A stretch of DNA of 64,000 nt, taken from positions 1,178,001 to 1,242,000 of the forward strand of contig OX620685.1 in assembly GCA_951635545.1 (NCBI GenBank), in the 5' to 3' direction. Source of the DNA: CAG-873 sp910578365. GTDB taxonomy: Bacteria; Bacteroidota; Bacteroidia; Bacteroidales; Muribaculaceae. Positions within the stretch are counted from its first letter, which is position 1. The number at the start of each line of letters is the position of its first letter. Below, in pieces: positions 16,889-24,983 of the stretch. The position numbers and the translations under genes were made by a program. The notes under the pieces were generated by a model. It was not told the origin of the DNA. It worked only from the letters and a program-made list of their open reading frames with translations, and made no database searches.

Positions 16889-18465
16889 TTTTGTGAGTGT
16901 TTCCAGCGGTCGGGAAGCAGGTCGCGGTATTTTTCGATCGGGGTGTTTGGCGGCCATGCGGCACATCGGTCGATGATGTCGCAGAAGTAGTCGAAGACGT
17001 TGACTCCGCACTGATGGCAGGTGATGGCCAGCGAGTGGTACAGGGCGGCGGCTTCGGCTCCGGAGTGGGAGCCGATTGTCAGTCGGCGACGGGTCAGGGA
17101 TATGTAGCGGTTGATTCGCTCGACTTCGTTGTTGTCAAGTCTGTAGGTGGGTGAGGCGAAGATGCGTGGTATCTCGTCCCATTGTTTAAGCGCATGTTCG
17201 GTGGCGGCAAGCAGCGGGTCGTCGGGTGGCACGCCGATGCGATTTTTGACCGCTGTCAGTCTCATGCGGATTTTCTCGAGCATCACTTTGGAGTATCGTT
17301 GTCTCCACTCAAGGTGCTTTTCCGCCTTCCATCCGTCTTTGCCTATGCGGTGCTGATGCTCGAAGTGGTAAAGGAGTCCGAAGAGCTTTGCTATTTCCTG
17401 CGCCTGCGGATTGTCTTTCAGGTCGAGGAACTTCCGCTTTATATGCTGCAGGCATGGCAAGCGTTTTATCCCGCTCATCTCACCGATTCCGATATGCCGG
17501 TATCCCGAGTAACAATCGCATTGGAACGCTCCGTTGAAGCCTTTGATATGCTGCTTGAAGACTTCGGCAGAGCGGGAACCGTCATCATAGAAGAAGTATA
17601 CAAGCCCGGTTGTCATGCCTACGAACACCCAGATGTAGCCCTTTTTGATCTTCCTGCCCGAGGGAGTGGCCACCTGCAGCCGCACTTTCTGATAGGTCTC
17701 GTCACCACAGATATAATTGTCTTCGACAACTGCCGGCCCGAGAGCCTTGTACAGATTCTCCAGATGAACCCTTACCTTGCTGACCAGTTTTTGTGCCGTG
17801 CCTTTGTCAAGGTCGAAGCCGTGGGCTCGGAAGTATTCGACTGCATTTTCAAGTGGCATGCAGTGGAGATAGCGTAGCTCGGCGAGTCCGGCAATGAAGG
17901 AGGATGTGTACTGCGAGTTGAGCAGCGGCGTGGCGGGAGCGGAGCCTTTGTATATTTTCTCGTCCTGCACATATTTGCGTACCTTGTAGACTATTTTCTT
18001 GAAGCGCATCGGCTCCATGACATAGCGCACAACATCGCATTCGCCTATGAACGTTGCCGCCTCGGGGTTGAAGTCGGGGCTGTCCGGCTCCACCACAACC
18101 GTCTCCACCTCGCACTCGGGATGGGTCTTTCTCCTGGCTCCATTGTTGGTGCGTTTCTTCTGTGGCCTCTGTTCCGGAGTTTCTGATACGGCAGGAGCCG
18201 GCGTCGGTTTCGCCTGACGCTCTGACGGAGACCCCTGCAGACGCTGCACGGCCTGACGCGCAGCTTTCTCTTTGCTCAGTTCCGCACCTCTGCCCTTTAT
18301 GACATCTTCCAGCGAGGCTATCTGCCTGCGCAGCTCATCCACTGTCGCCACCAGCTTTTCGTTGGCTAAAGTAAGCGAGCTGACAGAAGCCAACGCCTCG
18401 TCAAGCCGTCCCTGAAGAAACTCGTTCTGGCGTTGCAAAAACTCTGTCAACTCGTTCTTTTTCAT
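16885..18465 (-). CDS. IS66-family transposase TnpC
   Basis: The 526-residue protein has the N-terminal leucine-zipper-like coiled coil of IS66 TnpC (residues 1-75), a zinc-finger-containing middle, and the DDE core with CGDETYQKV and CDCYSGYRHI; the C-terminal domain has DNNEVERINRYISLTRR and ends KYRDLLPDRWKHSQK. Its TAG stop (16885-16887) falls in the target duplication GCTAT, so the coding region extends to the very end of the IS. The frame is intact. Confidence 0.9.
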   Translation of the reverse strand: MKKNELTEFLQRQNEFLQGRLDEALASVSSLTLANEKLVATVDELRRQIASLEDVIKGRGAELSKEKAARQAVQRLQGSPSERQAKPTPAPAVSETPEQRPQKKRTNNGARRKTHPECEVETVVVEPDSPDFNPEAATFIGECDVVRYVMEPMRFKKIVYKVRKYVQDEKIYKGSAPATPLLNSQYTSSFIAGLAELRYLHCMPLENAVEYFRAHGFDLDKGTAQKLVSKVRVHLENLYKALGPAVVEDNYICGDETYQKVRLQVATPSGRKIKKGYIWVFVGMTTGLVYFFYDDGSRSAEVFKQHIKGFNGAFQCDCYSGYRHIGIGEMSGIKRLPCLQHIKRKFLDLKDNPQAQEIAKLFGLLYHFEHQHRIGKDGWKAEKHLEWRQRYSKVMLEKIRMRLTAVKNRIGVPPDDPLLAATEHALKQWDEIPRIFASPTYRLDNNEVERINRYISLTRRRLTIGSHSGAEAAALYHSLAITCHQCGVNVFDYFCDIIDRCAAWPPNTPIEKYRDLLPDRWKHSQK

Positions 18466-18542
18466 GGCATAAAGTTACGAAAAATATCCGACATACGCAA
18501 CTTTTACACCGCTTATTTACTTGATTGCTAAAATATTACATC

Positions 18543-18902
18543 TTATTTTGCAGCCATTCTGAAGCGATTCTCGACCGTCACCTTCACAGGCGTGAGCCCC
18601 CTCATCAGCATATAGAAATCGTCCCACTGAAGCCTGCGAACGCCGTCATCGCCCTTTTTGAGCACCTCCCGGAAACGGCCTCGCGACAGTCTTTTTGTGT
18701 ACATCAAAAATCCGTCGCCATCCCATTTCAACGCCTTCATGGTCCTGCGGTCTTTGGAGAAAAACACATACACATCGCCCGATGCCGGAGAGTGACCCTT
18801 CCACGACCACACCATCTGGGTCAGACCGCGGATGCCGTAACGCATCGACACCGGTCTCTGGCATACCCAGAGCCGCATATCCGCCTCAAGACTCCACATC
18901 AC
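18543..18902 (-). CDS. IS66-family accessory protein TnpB (Orf2)
   Basis: The 119-residue product matches the IS66 Orf2/TnpB family by its core VYVFFSKDRRTMKALKWDGDGF and YTKRLSRGRF segments. The start overlaps tnpA by 17 bases, indicating coupled translation, as in other IS66 elements. Its exact role in transposition is not settled in the literature. Confidence 0.9.
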   Translation of the reverse strand: MMWSLEADMRLWVCQRPVSMRYGIRGLTQMVWSWKGHSPASGDVYVFFSKDRRTMKALKWDGDGFLMYTKRLSRGRFREVLKKGDDGVRRLQWDDFYMLMRGLTPVKVTVENRFRMAAK

Positions 18903-19302
18903 TCCTGCGTGTCATGACATCCACCAGAAGCGCCAGCCCCTCCGCGCTTATCTCTCCCAGACTCACGCCTCGGCCCCAACCGAGTTCGATGTGCACGTCA
19001 CGCACGATATTGGTGGCACCGACATCCCTGCTCTCATCCGCAACCTGAATACCGGGAACTTTAACCTCCCGGAATAACGGCTCGCCACCTTCCCGCGACG
19101 AATCCGGTCTCTCCGGCAGACTGCGTTGATAATCGCTTATGCTGATTTTACGGCGCCGAAGCCACTCATAAAGCCGCTGGACGTTGACGCCGGTGCCGGC
19201 ACAGAAACGGTTCAATGCGATATAGCCGTCTGTCTCGCATTGATTCTTGTAACGCGTCCATGTCTCTGAATAGACATCGGACAAAGACTTGTTATAACCC
19301 AT
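18886..19302 (-). CDS. IS66-family TnpA (Orf1-like, helix-turn-helix)
   Basis: The preferred start is ATG 19302 (MGYNKSLSDVYSETW), giving 138 residues; a TTG start six codons earlier is possible. The region FCAGTGVNVQRLYEWLRRRKI looks like a helix-turn-helix. Gene order with tnpB and tnpC identifies it as the IS66 Orf1 equivalent. Confidence 0.8.
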   Translation of the reverse strand: MGYNKSLSDVYSETWTRYKNQCETDGYIALNRFCAGTGVNVQRLYEWLRRRKISISDYQRSLPERPDSSREGGEPLFREVKVPGIQVADESRDVGATNIVRDVHIELGWGRGVSLGEISAEGLALLVDVMTRRSDVES

Positions 19303-19352
19303 GATTCTTTTTGTCGGCAAAGATACAACTCTCTTTCGGAGTTCGTCAATAC

Positions 19353-20416
19353 GCTATCGCGGATGGTTGTACGTTCTTCTCCCATTGGTTTACCTGTTCC
19401 CGGGTGGCATTTTCCGGTGGTTTCTGGTTACGGAATTTCGTGACCAGTGCCTCTGCCTTGTCGATATGCCTGTTCAGCTTGGCGTGAGCTTTCAGCTCGT
19501 ACATGTACTTGGCGAGTTTGTACTCGAACACCTCCAGCTCCTCCTTGTCAATCCGGTTGGTCTCCCGCATCAGGTCGAAGCGTATTTTGTGTTTCATCAG
19601 CCTTGCCTCGCGGATGCGCTCTTTCAACTCGGCCATGGAGATGAACTCTTCCGCATTGTAGGCCTGCATCTCGATATGCAGCGACTTGCGCAGGAATACC
19701 ATCACCTTCGTGTTGAAGTTATGGACTCCGGTGGATGCGAAAGCATTGGGGTTCAACTTTATCTGACCGATGAATGAGAAGCGGCTGTTGATGCCCGTTA
19801 TGCGTGTCTTCTCCCAGAACTCGCTCTGCATGAATGAGCTGGGAACAATGACCATCAGGATGCCTGCCGGGTTGAGCACATCGTAGGCTTTGTCCAGATA
19901 GTATTCCTGTGACAGCCTGTAGTCGAACTTCAGATTGAAAGGCGGATTGCCGATAATGGCGTCAAAGCGTTGTTCTGGGTAATACTGCCGGATATCGCAC
20001 TTTTCGATATGGGCATCCGGGTAGAGATACCTGGCAACGGCCACCGCCTTTCCGTCTATGTCGAAACCGTAGGCATTATGAAGGTTCGGCAGGTGGTTGA
20101 AGAAATTGCCCATGCCGCAGCACATGTCGAGTATCATCTCGGAAGAGGCCGGGGACAGCATATCCACCATGTCTCTGCATACTTCATGCGGGGTGAAGAA
20201 CTGTCCCATCTCATACTCTTTCTTGGCCTCCGCGTACTCGTTGTAGTTGGCAAAGTCGGACTGTTTCAGGTTGTGCAGCCCGCCAATGCCGGTATAGCAG
20301 TTGTAGATGCTCTCCGCCGGAATCAGATCCTTGCCGGAGTCTATGGCGAAAAGAATTTTTTCGTTGACCTCGGCCCGCCTGTCCTGCGGTATCTGTTGAG
20401 GGATGATGGCATACAT
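19353..20416 (-). pseudogene. DNA methylase-helicase, N-terminal N6-adenine methylase part (split by IS66)
   Basis: From ATG 20416 the frame encodes a gamma-type N6-adenine methyltransferase: MGQFFTPHEVC, the SAM-binding motif LDMCCGMGNFF (about 96-106), YGFDIDGKAVAVAR, and the catalytic IIGNPPF (NPPF at 157-160). A helical spacer follows (about 250-350). The frame breaks at codon 355 in the IS66 element and continues at 16883. The methylase core alone could still be made, because all its motifs precede the insertion. The start is 79 bases from the stop of the DUF4942 gene upstream. Confidence 0.85.
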
Positions 20417-20495
20417 ATCTTTAATCGTTTACGGTTGGAAATGAAGACACCCCGCAAGGGTTGTCTTACGGGGTGCAGTGGATTTTGTCTCATGA

Positions 20496-21434
20496 TCAGT
20501 TCTCAGGTAATGTGATTTCATCAAGCCGGAGGCGTTTGAAGCAGCTTTCGGCCGTCGCGCTGTCCTTGAATTTGACGTCGATACGTCCGTTCTTGTAGAA
20601 TCGGATTTGCTCGGCGTTGGTGGTCGTGAGGTCGTACCAGTCATTGACAGACACATTGTTGCGGTCGAAACGGATAATCATGTCTGAACTACCGCACAGT
20701 ACGTCATCCGCACCGTAGGCAATACCCGCACATAGGGTTTCCAACTCTCCACTGTAGTTGTAATTGATTTGACACTTGTTGTATTGCAAGTAAAAATCGT
20801 CAAAACGGATGATTTCGGGAAAGACAATCTTGTCCTTCTTAAGCTCCGTTTTGACCTTGCTCCAGCAGGAAGGCTTGACTACCTTTGCGACTCTGGCAAG
20901 CAGTTCTTCCACTGCCGTTTCCCGGAAGCTCTTGCCTCCCAGATGCTCGATGACCGCATCCACGTATGTCCCATAGACCGGACGGAAGCCCATGCGGAGT
21001 GTCTTTTCGTCTATCCTTTGTTCCGGCACCGACACGTTGTACGTCCTGTTGAAGTAGGCGATGATACGGTTGGCGAAGTTAGAGTTGGCGTTGTGGTTCT
21101 TGTCTACCAAATCGTTCAGCACATCGAACGGCTTGAACTCATTGTGTGAATAGTCGTCCTTCCCGTTTCTGAGCGAGTAGAAGTCGCGCATGGAAATTTT
21201 TCCGTTGTCATCGTATGAGAAGTTCCGTTCCGCTCGGTATTGTTCTGCTTCTTCCTTGAAGATGGCATACCAGCGGTCTATCCGGTCAAGCGTCTTGTAG
21301 AGCATGTCCTGCTGGTTCTGGCAAAACAGGCGGTCTTGCTCGGTAATCTTGTCCTCGTTTCTCACTTCCACGCTCAATATTCCTGAAAGCAGGTCGGGAG
21401 CGTTGCCGGGGTTGAATGATGTTGTCGTTTGCAT
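20496..21434 (-). CDS. DUF4942 domain protein
   Basis: The start chosen is ATG 21434 (MQTTTSFNPGNAPDLLSG), giving 312 residues. I recognise the DUF4942 type from NANSNFANRIIAYFNRTYNVSVPEQ and from its usual place beside the methylase-helicase in Bacteroides conjugative transposons. No catalytic motif is apparent and it should be cytoplasmic. It lies 19 bases from the stop of the DUF4121-like gene. Function unknown; a link to the methylase is inferred from context only. Confidence 0.75.
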   Translation of the reverse strand: MQTTTSFNPGNAPDLLSGILSVEVRNEDKITEQDRLFCQNQQDMLYKTLDRIDRWYAIFKEEAEQYRAERNFSYDDNGKISMRDFYSLRNGKDDYSHNEFKPFDVLNDLVDKNHNANSNFANRIIAYFNRTYNVSVPEQRIDEKTLRMGFRPVYGTYVDAVIEHLGGKSFRETAVEELLARVAKVVKPSCWSKVKTELKKDKIVFPEIIRFDDFYLQYNKCQINYNYSGELETLCAGIAYGADDVLCGSSDMIIRFDRNNVSVNDWYDLTTTNAEQIRFYKNGRIDVKFKDSATAESCFKRLRLDEITLPEN

Positions 21435-21453
21435 ATCTGTTTGATTTTTAGTG

Positions 21454-22272
21454 TTAGAAATCCTGTGATTTGATACGGTGGAAATAGGTGATGTGCTTCT
21501 CCATGTCCTTGACAATCTTCACCTGCTCGGGATGAAAATTGAGTCTGCGCTCCACCGCCGGGGCATCTATCTTTTCCCATTCCGACAATGGCAGGAATAC
21601 ATATTCCCTGCGGAAGCACCATACCACGATCTGGTTTTTCCAATTCCCCTTGAATACCGTTCCCTCGTAGTCTTGCAGGAATTGCCGGAAGTCCTCTTCA
21701 TTGTGAAAAGCGATATCAAGACTTTGGTAGAGGTTTTTCGCTTCCGGGTCTTTGTGAAGATAAAAACGGCGGTAGGTCTCTGTCGTGAAATCACCATAGA
21801 GCGGTTCCGGCTCACGGTAAATCCATTGTGGGACTTTTGCCGTGAATGTAACTGATCCGTGAGCGCACGATCCGCAATGTCCCCAGTCTTTGAATGCTCC
21901 TTCCGTCCAACCGTTGAATTTCAGATCATCCGTTTTTACATGGTGGAAAGCTCCACCGCTGACGCTCAGACGGATATTATCCTCAGATTGCCATACGAAC
22001 GGAACATACGGCTGTTCGCAGATGGAAAGCAGGCCTTTCTTTTCATCCATACTGTCTATGAGTGCATTGCCGTAATAGTCCCCATGACGGCTGAGATAAA
22101 TCAGCCTGTCACCGATTTGCGGTGTGGTTTCCGAGCGCGTCCGCTCTATAAGTTCGACATAACGGTTGGCCATATCCACATCCTCCTGCGTCAGCCAATG
22201 TTCACGGTCGTACAAAACATTCAGTGTCTTGAGCGTTTCAATACCGTACTTGTTCTTTGTTGCCTGTAACAT
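21454..22272 (-). CDS. DUF4121-like ICE protein
   Basis: The 272-residue product starts MLQATKNKYGIETLKTLNVLYD and contains GDRLIYLSRHGDYYGNALID and a Gly/Cys-rich turn WGHCGSCAHGSVTF. I associate it with the DUF4121 family found beside DUF4120 and DUF4942 in these elements, from memory only. It is the first gene of the leftward run in this part and starts 35 bases to the left of palindrome copy 3. No signal peptide or membrane segment is visible. Confidence 0.6.
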   Translation of the reverse strand: MLQATKNKYGIETLKTLNVLYDREHWLTQEDVDMANRYVELIERTRSETTPQIGDRLIYLSRHGDYYGNALIDSMDEKKGLLSICEQPYVPFVWQSEDNIRLSVSGGAFHHVKTDDLKFNGWTEGAFKDWGHCGSCAHGSVTFTAKVPQWIYREPEPLYGDFTTETYRRFYLHKDPEAKNLYQSLDIAFHNEEDFRQFLQDYEGTVFKGNWKNQIVVWCFRREYVFLPLSEWEKIDAPAVERRLNFHPEQVKIVKDMEKHITYFHRIKSQDF

Positions 22273-22306
22273 GACATTGTTTTTTTGTTAGTCCGGCTTT
22301 TCGGGG

Positions 22307-22483
22307 CCGGAGTTCCCGTAACTACAGGCTTTAAAAGGTCGTGTTCCGTACATGCAAGGTTGGCGGGAAAAATACCGAAGCCCCCCGGGGCGAGGATGAT
22401 TTTTCCACGCCACCCGGAGGGCCTGACCTTGCTTGTACGATAAGAACACGAGTTACCTTTGCCTGTGAGTTACGTGAACTCGG
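22307..22483. promoter_or_regulatory. Structured palindromic element, copy 3 (candidate single-strand promoter)
   Basis: This is the longest copy. Outer arms 22307-22329 and 22461-22483 pair over about 20 bp with small bulges (for example CGTAACT with its complement). The middle stem (TCGTGTT...GCAAGG, 22339-22359, with 22429-22452) and the apical stem (22358-22373 with 22399-22414) follow the same plan as copies 1 and 2. GACCTTGC is at 22425-22432 and TACCTTTGC at 22454-22462, with 22 bases between TTG and TA. AAAGGT on the 5' arm faces the -7 box next to a TTTA bulge. Confidence 0.7.
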
Positions 22484-22574
22484 CTACGGTACAGATGTCA
22501 TTCTTGATTTGGATTATTTTTGAAATCACCTTAAAGATTATACCCGGAAAATTCCGGTATTCAGAGGAAAAACA

Positions 22575-22584
22575 CTATCTTTGC
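22575..22584 (+). other. Possible ICE attachment-site-like sequence
   Basis: CTATCTTTGC agrees with the CTnDOT-type core GTANNTTTGC except for the first base. It lies where ICE-type genes stop and chromosomal genes begin. No TTTG-type -33 box lies at the right distance upstream, which argues against an ordinary promoter. The other end of the ICE is outside the window, so this cannot be confirmed. Confidence 0.25.
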
Positions 22585-22596
22585 AGAAAGATAAAG

Positions 22597-23750
22597 ACGC
22601 GAGTTCGGGATAAGGAACACCATAAAAAAGTTGAATCGGCAGCTTAAAAAAGTTGCCGATTCTCTTGGTAATATTACTGATATTTAGTAATTTAGAGGTA
22701 CTAAACAATAAATACTGTATCATGATTACCGAAAGTAAAGTTACTGAAATTTTTTGTATTGCAGATGATTTCTGCAAAGAATTTGAGGGTGAGATGGCAA
22801 AAAATGCACTTCCGTCCACAACTGACACTCCAAAACGGAAAAGAAAGCGCATGATGTCGGATGCCGAGGTCATCACGATTCTGATCTGTTTCCACTTCAA
22901 TTCGTACCGAAACTTCAAGCACTATTATCTGGGATGTGTGCGCATTCACTGGAAGCATCTGTTTCCGCAGACATTCTCCTACAACCGCTTCGTGGAGGTC
23001 ATGCCCCGATGTTTTGTGGCTATGACCATGTTCCTGCGACTTGCATGTTTCGGAGAGTGCACGGGAATAAGTTTTGTGGACAGCACCTGCATTCCGGTCA
23101 TTCATAACAAGCGCCAGTTCAACATGAAAGTCTTCAAGGATATCGCGGCCAAGGGTAAGAGTACGATGGGATGGTATGTAGGCTTCAAGCTGCATCTGCT
23201 ATGTAACGAAAAAGGGGAACTGATCAACTTCGTATTGACACGTGCCAATGTGGACGACCGCAATGAGGCAGTCATCGACACACTGACTGACAGGGTATTT
23301 GGAAAACTATACGCTGACAAGGGATATATATCGCAGTCTCTTTTCGGGCATCTTTGGGATGATGGCATACATATTGTGACAGGTCTTCGCTCGAACATGA
23401 AACAGCGTCTCATGCCGTTCTATGACAGGATGATGCTTCGTAAAAGGAGCATCATCGAATCCATAAACGACATGCTGAAGAATGTGGCGCAGCTCGTCCA
23501 CTCCCGCCATCGTAGTGTACACAACTTCCTCATGAACCTGCTTGCGGCAATGGGGGCGTATTGTTTCTTCGCCACAAAGCCGGAAGTGAACTTCGACTTT
23601 GAGGTACCCGAGTCAAACGGGCAGCTTGTCCTCTGGGATTAACAACACCAAACTGTACAAATAAATCAGGCGACCTTGAAAGGCCGCCCAATACTCTATG
23701 TTGTCTTTTGCTTGGTTGAAAATCATAAAGTTCTTATCCCGAACTCGCGT
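22597..23750 (+). mobile_element. IS982-family element, copy A
   Basis: The 1154-bp element is bounded by ACGCGAGTTCGGGATAAG and its complement ending at 23750, and is flanked by the 5-bp direct repeat TAAAG (22592-22596, 23751-23755). A 13-bp hairpin (22633-22662) precedes the transposase. It lies at the boundary between ICE and chromosome. Copies B, C and D in this window are nearly identical. Confidence 0.92.
22722..23642 (+). CDS. IS982-family transposase, copy A
   Basis: ATG 22722 (MITESKVTEIFCIADDF) gives 306 residues; an in-frame ATG 23 codons upstream lies in the IS leader and hairpin and is unlikely to be used. The core contains SFVDSTCIPVIHN (first Asp), YADKGYIS (second Asp) and RKRSIIESINDMLK (catalytic Glu), the DDE layout of IS982 transposases. 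The frame is intact. Confidence 0.9.
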   Translation: MITESKVTEIFCIADDFCKEFEGEMAKNALPSTTDTPKRKRKRMMSDAEVITILICFHFNSYRNFKHYYLGCVRIHWKHLFPQTFSYNRFVEVMPRCFVAMTMFLRLACFGECTGISFVDSTCIPVIHNKRQFNMKVFKDIAAKGKSTMGWYVGFKLHLLCNEKGELINFVLTRANVDDRNEAVIDTLTDRVFGKLYADKGYISQSLFGHLWDDGIHIVTGLRSNMKQRLMPFYDRMMLRKRSIIESINDMLKNVAQLVHSRHRSVHNFLMNLLAAMGAYCFFATKPEVNFDFEVPESNGQLVLWD

Positions 23751-23755
23751 TAAAG

Positions 23756-23979
23756 AGTTATTTGACAGCATGAGGAATATAGTGATTCTAAACAGTTTGC
23801 ATTTTTCTTATCCGTTGCCCATTCTCATGCGAGTTTCATATAATACACTGATAGTCAAATAAAATACTTCTGACTATTACAAATATACGCATTTTGAATG
23901 AGTTTGACTATGTTTAGGCCTCTGACATTAAACAAATCGTATTGCAGTTTGTTAGCATATGGCCTAACAACTGCAATCT
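23756..23979. other. AT-rich intergenic stretch, nothing recognised
   Basis: Between IS982 copy A and the small gene at 23980 there are about 220 AT-rich bases. I see no gene, RNA or clear promoter; the segment GTTAGCATATGGCCTAAC (23949-23966) is an imperfect palindrome just upstream of the small gene and could be an operator. Confidence 0.4.
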
Positions 23980-24174
23980 ATGGACATTAAAACAGAAAAC
24001 AGCAAAACCTTGCTTGACAAGATGCGTGTAGGATGCAAATACACCTACCGCGAACTCTTGACAATCTGCGGCTTTACAGAAACACAGCTTTGCTTTGCAA
24101 TACTGCATCTGCTGAAAGACGGGCGTATAAGCCAGTACCGCGAAGCCGACGTGGTATACGAACTTTTGCCCTAA
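23980..24174 (+). CDS. Small winged-helix-like protein, function unknown
   Basis: The 64-residue product (MDIKTENSKTLLDKMRVGCK...) reads like a minimal winged helix: a first helix, RELLTICGFTETQLCFAILHLLKDGR as the turn and recognition region, then a short beta hairpin ISQYREADVVYELL. A palindromic stretch 15-30 bases upstream may be its own operator. It is not recognised as a named family and could be a leftover of a larger gene. Confidence 0.5.
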   Translation: MDIKTENSKTLLDKMRVGCKYTYRELLTICGFTETQLCFAILHLLKDGRISQYREADVVYELLP

Positions 24175-24265
24175 ATTACCGCTTCATGGGGTCGGGCACG
24201 GTTTTCTCACGATTATTTGTCAAGAGCCTGTCTGATAACTAATGTATAATCCACTGAGCTGACAT

Positions 24266-24305
24266 AAAAAAAGCGGATGTAAAAATTTTGCATCCGCTTT
24301 TTTTT
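24266..24305. terminator. Intrinsic terminator hairpin
   Basis: Stem AAAAAAAGCGGATG (24266-24279) pairs with CATCCGCTTTTTTT (24291-24304) around an AT-rich loop, with T-runs on both strands. It separates the small gene from the sigma factor gene. Confidence 0.8.
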
Positions 24306-24330
24306 ATCCGCTTTTTTTATGGACAAATAC

Positions 24331-24360
24331 TTGATATGTTTGTTGTATTTATTAACTTTG
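24331..24360 (+). promoter_or_regulatory. Bacteroidetes-type promoter of the ECF sigma gene
   Basis: TTG at 24331-24333, 19 bases, then TAACTTTG at 24353-24360, which matches the -33/-7 consensus with TAnnTTTG. The start codon of the sigma gene is 29 bases downstream of the -7 box. Confidence 0.7.
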
Positions 24361-24389
24361 CATTGTTTTGATAATCTGGAACAGAATTT

Positions 24390-24947
24390 ATGTCGCCGCA
24401 CTGTCAAAGAGAATTCGAGAAAATATTCGACGATAATTATCGCCGGATGCTGAATCACGCCCGACGGTTTATACCCGACGAATGTGATGCAGAAGACATA
24501 GTGGCGGACGTGTTTTACGAATTGTGGAAACGTATAGAAACATTGGACCTTGAAAGAGGCATCAGTACCTATCTGTATCAGGCGGTTTCGTCAAGAGCTT
24601 TGAATTATCTGAGGCATAAAAACATTGCTGCCGTAAGAATAGAAACACTGCAGGCCATTAACGAAAAACGAATGGAATTCATCGCCAAAGAAAATACAGA
24701 AGACGAGGTACACAGCCGCGAGATAAGCCAGGGTATCAGGGCTGCCATGAAAGAATTGCCCGAAAAATGCCGTCAGGTGTTCTCGCTCAGCTACATCAGC
24801 GGGCTCAAGAGCAAGGAGATTGCCGATGCCCTCGGCCTGTCGGTGCGTACGGTCGAGGCCCATATTTACAAGGCTCTCCACATTATGCGCGACAAACTCG
24901 GATATCTTGTTCCGGTATTACTCATTTTTTACTTATTCACTAAGTAG
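24390..24947 (+). CDS. ECF-type RNA polymerase sigma factor of the PUL
   Basis: The 185-residue protein has sigma region 2 (FEKIFDDNYRRMLNHARRF, CDAEDIVADVFYELWKRI) and region 4 (MKELPEKCRQVFSLSYISGLKSKEIADALGLSVRTVEAHIYKAL), the pattern of the Bacteroides ECF sigma expansion. The C-terminal hydrophobic tail (LVPVLLIFYLF) is common in this family. The FecR-type anti-sigma gene follows after 36 bases and susC after that, so it probably switches on the PUL on a signal from SusC. It has its own promoter at 24331-24360. Confidence 0.93.
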   Translation: MSPHCQREFEKIFDDNYRRMLNHARRFIPDECDAEDIVADVFYELWKRIETLDLERGISTYLYQAVSSRALNYLRHKNIAAVRIETLQAINEKRMEFIAKENTEDEVHSREISQGIRAAMKELPEKCRQVFSLSYISGLKSKEIADALGLSVRTVEAHIYKALHIMRDKLGYLVPVLLIFYLFTK

Positions 24948-24983
24948 TTAATTGGAGTAAGGTGTTTCTTAAGATAGAACAAT

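Larger units (their letters stand above)
16889..19352 (-). mobile_element. IS66-family insertion sequence in the methylase-helicase gene
   Basis: Three genes in the order tnpA-tnpB-tnpC on the minus strand fill a 2464-bp segment. The flanks share the 5-bp direct repeat GCTAT (16884-16888 and 19353-19357). Removing the element and one repeat restores the host reading frame exactly (…PSAIA-AQNPDG…). IS66 elements usually make 8-bp duplications and have clear terminal inverted repeats starting GTAA; here the right end begins GTATTGACGAACTCC and the left end TTTTGTGAG, a poor pair, so one end may have changed. Confidence 0.85.

Noticed and set aside
16876..16900. Terminal inverted repeat of the IS66 element at its left end
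   Set aside because: The best alignment with the right end (GTATTGACGAACTCC) has too many mismatches; only the 5-bp flanking repeat is supported.
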